Source of the DNA: Candidatus Njordarchaeota archaeon
GTDB taxonomy: Archaea; Thermoproteota; JANJXX01; Panguiarchaeales; Panguiarchaeaceae
Direction: 5' to 3'
NCBI GenBank assembly: GCA_029855985.1
Contig: JAGSHR010000155.1
Span: forward strand, 1 to 9,878
Length of the DNA: 9,878 nt
The stretch's first letter is position 1, and every line of letters starts with the position of its first letter. Both the position numbers and the translations under genes were made by a program. Shown piece by piece: positions 7,394 to 9,878 of this stretch. The notes beneath the pieces were generated by a model. The model had not been told where the DNA came from, ran no database searches, and saw nothing but the letters and a program-made list of their open reading frames with translations.

Positions 7394-7741
7394 CTATCCT
7401 ACTTTCAATTCCTCTTTGGTTAATGCGGATATGTGGTAGTCCGTTGTGAAATAGAGAGCTTTTGTCGGGCAAATGTCTACGCATGAACCGCAGAATACGC
7501 ACTTGGCGATTTCAATTTCGGGTTTCTTTTTAAGTTTTGTAATTTCACTTGGAACCATTGTTATTGCAAAAGTCGGACAAACTCGGGCACAATTACCGCA
7601 ACCAAGACATTTTTCCTCTATGAAGCCTAGTTTTCCCCTAAGTCTCTCAGGTGGTTCAAGTTTTTCTACAGGGTAATTAACTGTTACGGGCTTTCTGAAG
7701 AGGTTCTTTATAACTTCTTTAGCTACCGCTCCCCATGACAT
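7394..7741 (-). CDS. NuoI/EchF/MbhN-like 2x[4Fe-4S] ferredoxin subunit of the group 4 hydrogenase
   Basis: This subunit carries electrons between the small subunit's proximal cluster and the outside partner in energy-converting hydrogenases and complex I. It has 115 residues. The N-terminal stretch FRKPVTVNYPVEKLEPPERL (15-34) followed by RG is the usual NuoI/EchF lead-in. Two cluster motifs follow: Cys 45/48/51/55 with Pro 56, and Cys 81/84/87/91 with Pro 92. The start is 2 bases after the stop of the large-subunit gene, and an AGGAGG (7760-7755) lies inside that gene's end. The neighbouring FpoF-like product brings three more possible clusters, so together they could form a long wire from the [NiFe] core to a flavin. 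Confidence 0.92.
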   Translation of the reverse strand: MSWGAVAKEVIKNLFRKPVTVNYPVEKLEPPERLRGKLGFIEEKCLGCGNCARVCPTFAITMVPSEITKLKKKPEIEIAKCVFCGSCVDICPTKALYFTTDYHISALTKEELKVG

Positions 7742-7743
7742 TT

Positions 7744-8946
7744 CTATTCACGCTCCTCCTTAACCCAGTTCCAATTCTTTTTATACCATTTAATTGAGTA
7801 GCGTATTAGCTCATTCTCGGTCATTTCTCTTTCCTCGTTTTTCCGAGTGTCAACGAGTAATACTCTATCCATACATGACATACATGGGTCAATACTGCCC
7901 ACTATTGGTGGAATATCGGCGATATAATGTCCCTTCACCATTTCGATCACGGATATAATGTTAGCGAGCGTTGGCGTCCGGATCTTTATCCTATAGGGGG
8001 TTAGCTTACCGTCTGACTTTAAGTAATAATATAATTCGCCTCTAGGAGCTTCTATTCTGCTTGTAGCCTCATTAACTGGAGGCTTCTTGAAGGGAGAAAT
8101 ACCCAGATCAACTTTCCCACTTGGGATTTCCTCTAAAATCCAATCAATAATGTCTAAACTCACATACATCTCCCTGACTCTAACAACAACTCTTGCAAAA
8201 ACATCGCACGAATCAAAGGTAACCGTCTCAAATGGGCTTTCTTTGTATACCGCGTAGGGGTAATCACCCCTAATATCCCTCTTTAACCCGGATCCCCTCA
8301 CAGTTGGGCCGACAGTTCCAAGTCTAATAGCATCAGCAGGCTTCAATATTCCTAGATTTTGTGTTCTCAAAAGTATAGTTTTCTCGGTGGTCAAGAGTTT
8401 CTCATAGTACTTCACTCTATCCCTCAAGTACTTGGACATTTTCCTAACCATGTTTAGCAAGGAGTCATCAAGGTCCTTCCTAACACCGCCAACCGTGTTG
8501 ATACTGTAGCCCACTCTCCTCCCTGAAATAGCTTCAACAACGTCAAGTACCTTTTCTCGGTCCTTCCAAGTGTACATGAACAGAGTGTCAAAACCGAGTA
8601 AGTGGGCAACAACCCCAATCCACAAGAGGTGACTGTGAAGACGCTCTAGCTCCCACATGAGGGTTCTAATATACAACGCTCTCTCAGGTGCCTCTACATC
8701 GAAGACTCTCTCTGCACCTTGAGCATAGCAACCTTGGTGCGAAGCTGAACAGATACCGCAAACCTTTTCTAAAAGATAGAGGTTTTGGAACCAAGTTTTA
8801 CTTTCAGCGATTTTTTCGATACCCCTATGGGCGAAACCGATGTTAGGTTCAGCGTCAATAATTAATTCGCCCTCCAAGTAAAAAGTCAAGTTTATAGGCT
8901 CCTTTAACATGGGATGAATCGGCCCAATTGGCATTTTATAACTCAT
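7744..8946 (-). CDS. Group 4 [NiFe]-hydrogenase large (catalytic) subunit, EchE/MbhL/HycE-like
   Basis: This subunit holds the NiFe(CN)2CO site that interconverts H2 with protons and electrons, on the cytoplasmic side of a membrane complex. It has 400 residues. The N-terminus shows PIGPIHPMLKEP (6-17) and GFAHRGIEK, then the L1 motif KVCGICSASH (61-70) with Cys 63 and Cys 66. The L2 motif DPCMSCMDR (353-361) supplies Cys 355 and Cys 358. All four nickel ligands are therefore present, which separates it from NuoD and FpoD, where they are lost. Thirty-nine residues follow Arg 361 (VLLVDTRK...), like the tail of HycE that a maturation protease removes. The start overlaps the upstream NuoC-like gene as ATGA, with AGGTGA at 8958-8953. 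No hyp maturation gene or endopeptidase gene is in the window. Confidence 0.95.
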   Translation of the reverse strand: MSYKMPIGPIHPMLKEPINLTFYLEGELIIDAEPNIGFAHRGIEKIAESKTWFQNLYLLEKVCGICSASHQGCYAQGAERVFDVEAPERALYIRTLMWELERLHSHLLWIGVVAHLLGFDTLFMYTWKDREKVLDVVEAISGRRVGYSINTVGGVRKDLDDSLLNMVRKMSKYLRDRVKYYEKLLTTEKTILLRTQNLGILKPADAIRLGTVGPTVRGSGLKRDIRGDYPYAVYKESPFETVTFDSCDVFARVVVRVREMYVSLDIIDWILEEIPSGKVDLGISPFKKPPVNEATSRIEAPRGELYYYLKSDGKLTPYRIKIRTPTLANIISVIEMVKGHYIADIPPIVGSIDPCMSCMDRVLLVDTRKNEEREMTENELIRYSIKWYKKNWNWVKEERE

Positions 8947-9413
8947 TCTTTCTCACCTACCTTAATTTTAAAATCCTTTCTGAGAGGGTGAAAATCAACA
9001 GGCGTATCCTCTGGCAACAATATCCTCTTCAAATCTTTATGACCCTCAAAGATTATTCCCATCAGATCGAACACCTCTCTCTCGTAAACCAGAGCATTAG
9101 GATAAATATCCAGTATGCTCGGTGCCTTAGGATCATCCCTAGGAATCCTAAATCTCACGTTAATAGGAATCCTGTACTCTACCTCGTCAAAAGCAACTAA
9201 GTGGTAAATCAACTCAAACTCGTTATTATCAATATAATCTACGGCTGAAATCGTTGTCAAGTGAGAATACCCAATACTCCTCAAGAACGACATTAGCTCC
9301 TTAAAGTTTTCTACACTGGTTTTAACCCAGAGGTCTCCCCATTTATCTTGTTCAATTTCCACGGCTTCGAACTTGTTTTTGATTCTAGAAACTAAATCGC
9401 TTGCATCTATCAT
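8943..9413 (-). CDS. NuoC/EchD/MbhK-like 30-kDa-type subunit of the group 4 hydrogenase
   Basis: This structural subunit of the hydrophilic arm packs against the large and small subunits; it has no cofactor. It has 156 residues. The family signature is at the C-terminal end: YEREVFDLMGIIFEGHKDLK (110-129), then RILLPED and FHPLRKDF. The N-terminal half has the usual alpha-beta pattern, with LTTISAVDYIDN around 52-63. It is a separate gene here, whereas in HycE it is fused to the large subunit. It overlaps both neighbours by ATGA (start at 9413, stop at 8943), and GAGGAGG (9427-9421) provides the ribosome site. Confidence 0.92.
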   Translation of the reverse strand: MIDASDLVSRIKNKFEAVEIEQDKWGDLWVKTSVENFKELMSFLRSIGYSHLTTISAVDYIDNNEFELIYHLVAFDEVEYRIPINVRFRIPRDDPKAPSILDIYPNALVYEREVFDLMGIIFEGHKDLKRILLPEDTPVDFHPLRKDFKIKVGEKE

Positions 9414-9850
9414 TTTCTAGCCTCCTCTAATTTTTTAATTAATTTGTAGAATGCGTCAATGATTGCTTCTGGTCTTGCGGGACAACCGAAAACATAGGCG
9501 TCAACGTTGAGAAAGCGGTCTATTGGACCGTGTAAGTTATAAGAACCCTGGAACAATCCCCCTGTGGCGGCACATGAACCAACTACAACAATGAATCTCG
9601 GTTCTGGAACTTGTTCAATTACCCTTTTGGCTCTCTCCCAAGCCTTACTTGTTAAATTTCCAGTTACTACGATAACATCAGCGTGCCTAGGAGAACCAAC
9701 TAGCTTTATTCCAAAACGTTCAACATCGTAACGAGGAGTAAAAGCGTCCAGTATCTCGATATCACATCCATTACAACTTCCAGTGTTTAAGTGGTAGACC
9801 CAAATGGATCGACGCAGCGCCCAATTTTTTAATCTTTGTAACAGGGGCAT
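9410..9850 (-). CDS. Group 4 [NiFe]-hydrogenase small subunit, NuoB/EchC/MbhJ-like
   Basis: This subunit holds the proximal [4Fe-4S] cluster next to the NiFe site. It has 146 residues from ATG 9850. The cluster ligands are Cys 26 and Cys 29 (GSCNGCDIE, 24-32), Cys 93 (VVGSCAATGG) and Cys 123 (FGCPARPE). The C-x2-C arrangement at 26/29 is hydrogenase-type; NuoB of complex I has adjacent cysteines there. Like other group 4 small subunits it is short, lacking the ferredoxin-like C-terminal domain and Tat signal of uptake hydrogenases. The preferred start is ATG 9850, since AGAGGTG (9863-9857) lies 6 bases before it; a GTG at 9859 would fall inside that site. Only 28 bases are visible upstream, so the operon's promoter or preceding genes are off the right edge. 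Confidence 0.93.
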   Translation of the reverse strand: MPLLQRLKNWALRRSIWVYHLNTGSCNGCDIEILDAFTPRYDVERFGIKLVGSPRHADVIVVTGNLTSKAWERAKRVIEQVPEPRFIVVVGSCAATGGLFQGSYNLHGPIDRFLNVDAYVFGCPARPEAIIDAFYKLIKKLEEARK

Positions 9851-9856
9851 AATATA

Positions 9857-9863
9857 CACCTCT
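9857..9863 (-). promoter_or_regulatory. Shine-Dalgarno site fixing the hydrogenase small-subunit start
   Basis: On the - strand AGAGGTG is followed by TATATT and then ATG 9850. The GTG that would give a protein three residues longer is part of this site, so ATG 9850 is the better start. Confidence 0.65.
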
Positions 9864-9878
9864 AGAAAAATATATTAT

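Noticed and set aside
7744..8946. Identity as complex I NuoD or Fpo FpoD
   Set aside because: Those homologues have lost the nickel cysteines. Here CGIC and DPCMSC are both intact, so it is a hydrogenase large subunit.
9864..9878. TATA-like ATAATATATTTTT just upstream of the small-subunit gene (- strand)
   Set aside because: A start site at the usual distance would fall inside the coding sequence past the Shine-Dalgarno site, so it is unlikely to be the operon promoter; the window ends here.
1..9878. tRNA, rRNA, CRISPR arrays, insertion sequences
   Set aside because: No direct-repeat arrays, transposase-like proteins or terminal inverted repeats were seen, and nearly all bases are occupied by conserved protein genes.

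Overview
The window looks like a stretch of an archaeal genome, most likely a thermophile of the Thermoproteota or a related lineage. The DNA is AT-leaning and gene-dense, arginine is written mostly AGG/AGA and isoleucine often ATA. Genes are preceded by strong archaeal-type Shine-Dalgarno sites (AGGTGA, GAGGAGG). All recognisable proteins have close archaeal-style relatives. The exact lineage cannot be fixed from the sequence alone.

Left half, + strand (1-5153): a four-gene operon for a membrane-anchored molybdenum/tungsten bis-MGD respiratory oxidoreductase. In order it encodes the catalytic subunit (its N-terminus lies left of the window), a 16-cysteine four-cluster Fe-S subunit, an NrfD/PsrC-type membrane anchor and a TorD-type maturation chaperone. 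The catalytic subunit carries NarG-family ('type II') marks, including the Asp of a GDLP motif expected to bind the metal, but its partners are of DmsB/PsrB and NrfD type. The terminal substrate is not predictable; sulfur compounds, N- or S-oxides or oxyanions are all possible.

Middle (5154-6268): a 140-bp AT-rich gap with two candidate TATA elements, then a stomatin/SPFH membrane protein with two N-terminal membrane segments and no NfeD partner beside it.

Right half, - strand (9850 down to 6277): a five-gene operon convergent on the SPFH gene, with an 8-bp gap. It encodes the hydrophilic arm of a group 4 (energy-converting) [NiFe]-hydrogenase: small subunit, NuoC-like, large subunit and NuoI-like ferredoxin subunit. 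A final gene encodes a FpoF/FrhB-family flavo-iron-sulfur subunit. The large subunit keeps all four nickel cysteines, so this is a real hydrogenase core and not a complex I/Fpo NuoD homologue. The order matches ech-type operons (C-D-E-F), so NuoH/NuoL-like membrane subunits may lie just right of the window.

As a system, the hydrogenase could exchange electrons between H2 and a cytoplasmic carrier (F420 or ferredoxin, entering through the FpoF-like subunit) while moving ions. The Mo-enzyme would then be a separate quinol-linked respiratory branch. The combination of an Fpo-type electron-input subunit with a hydrogen-active core is the most interesting feature of the window.
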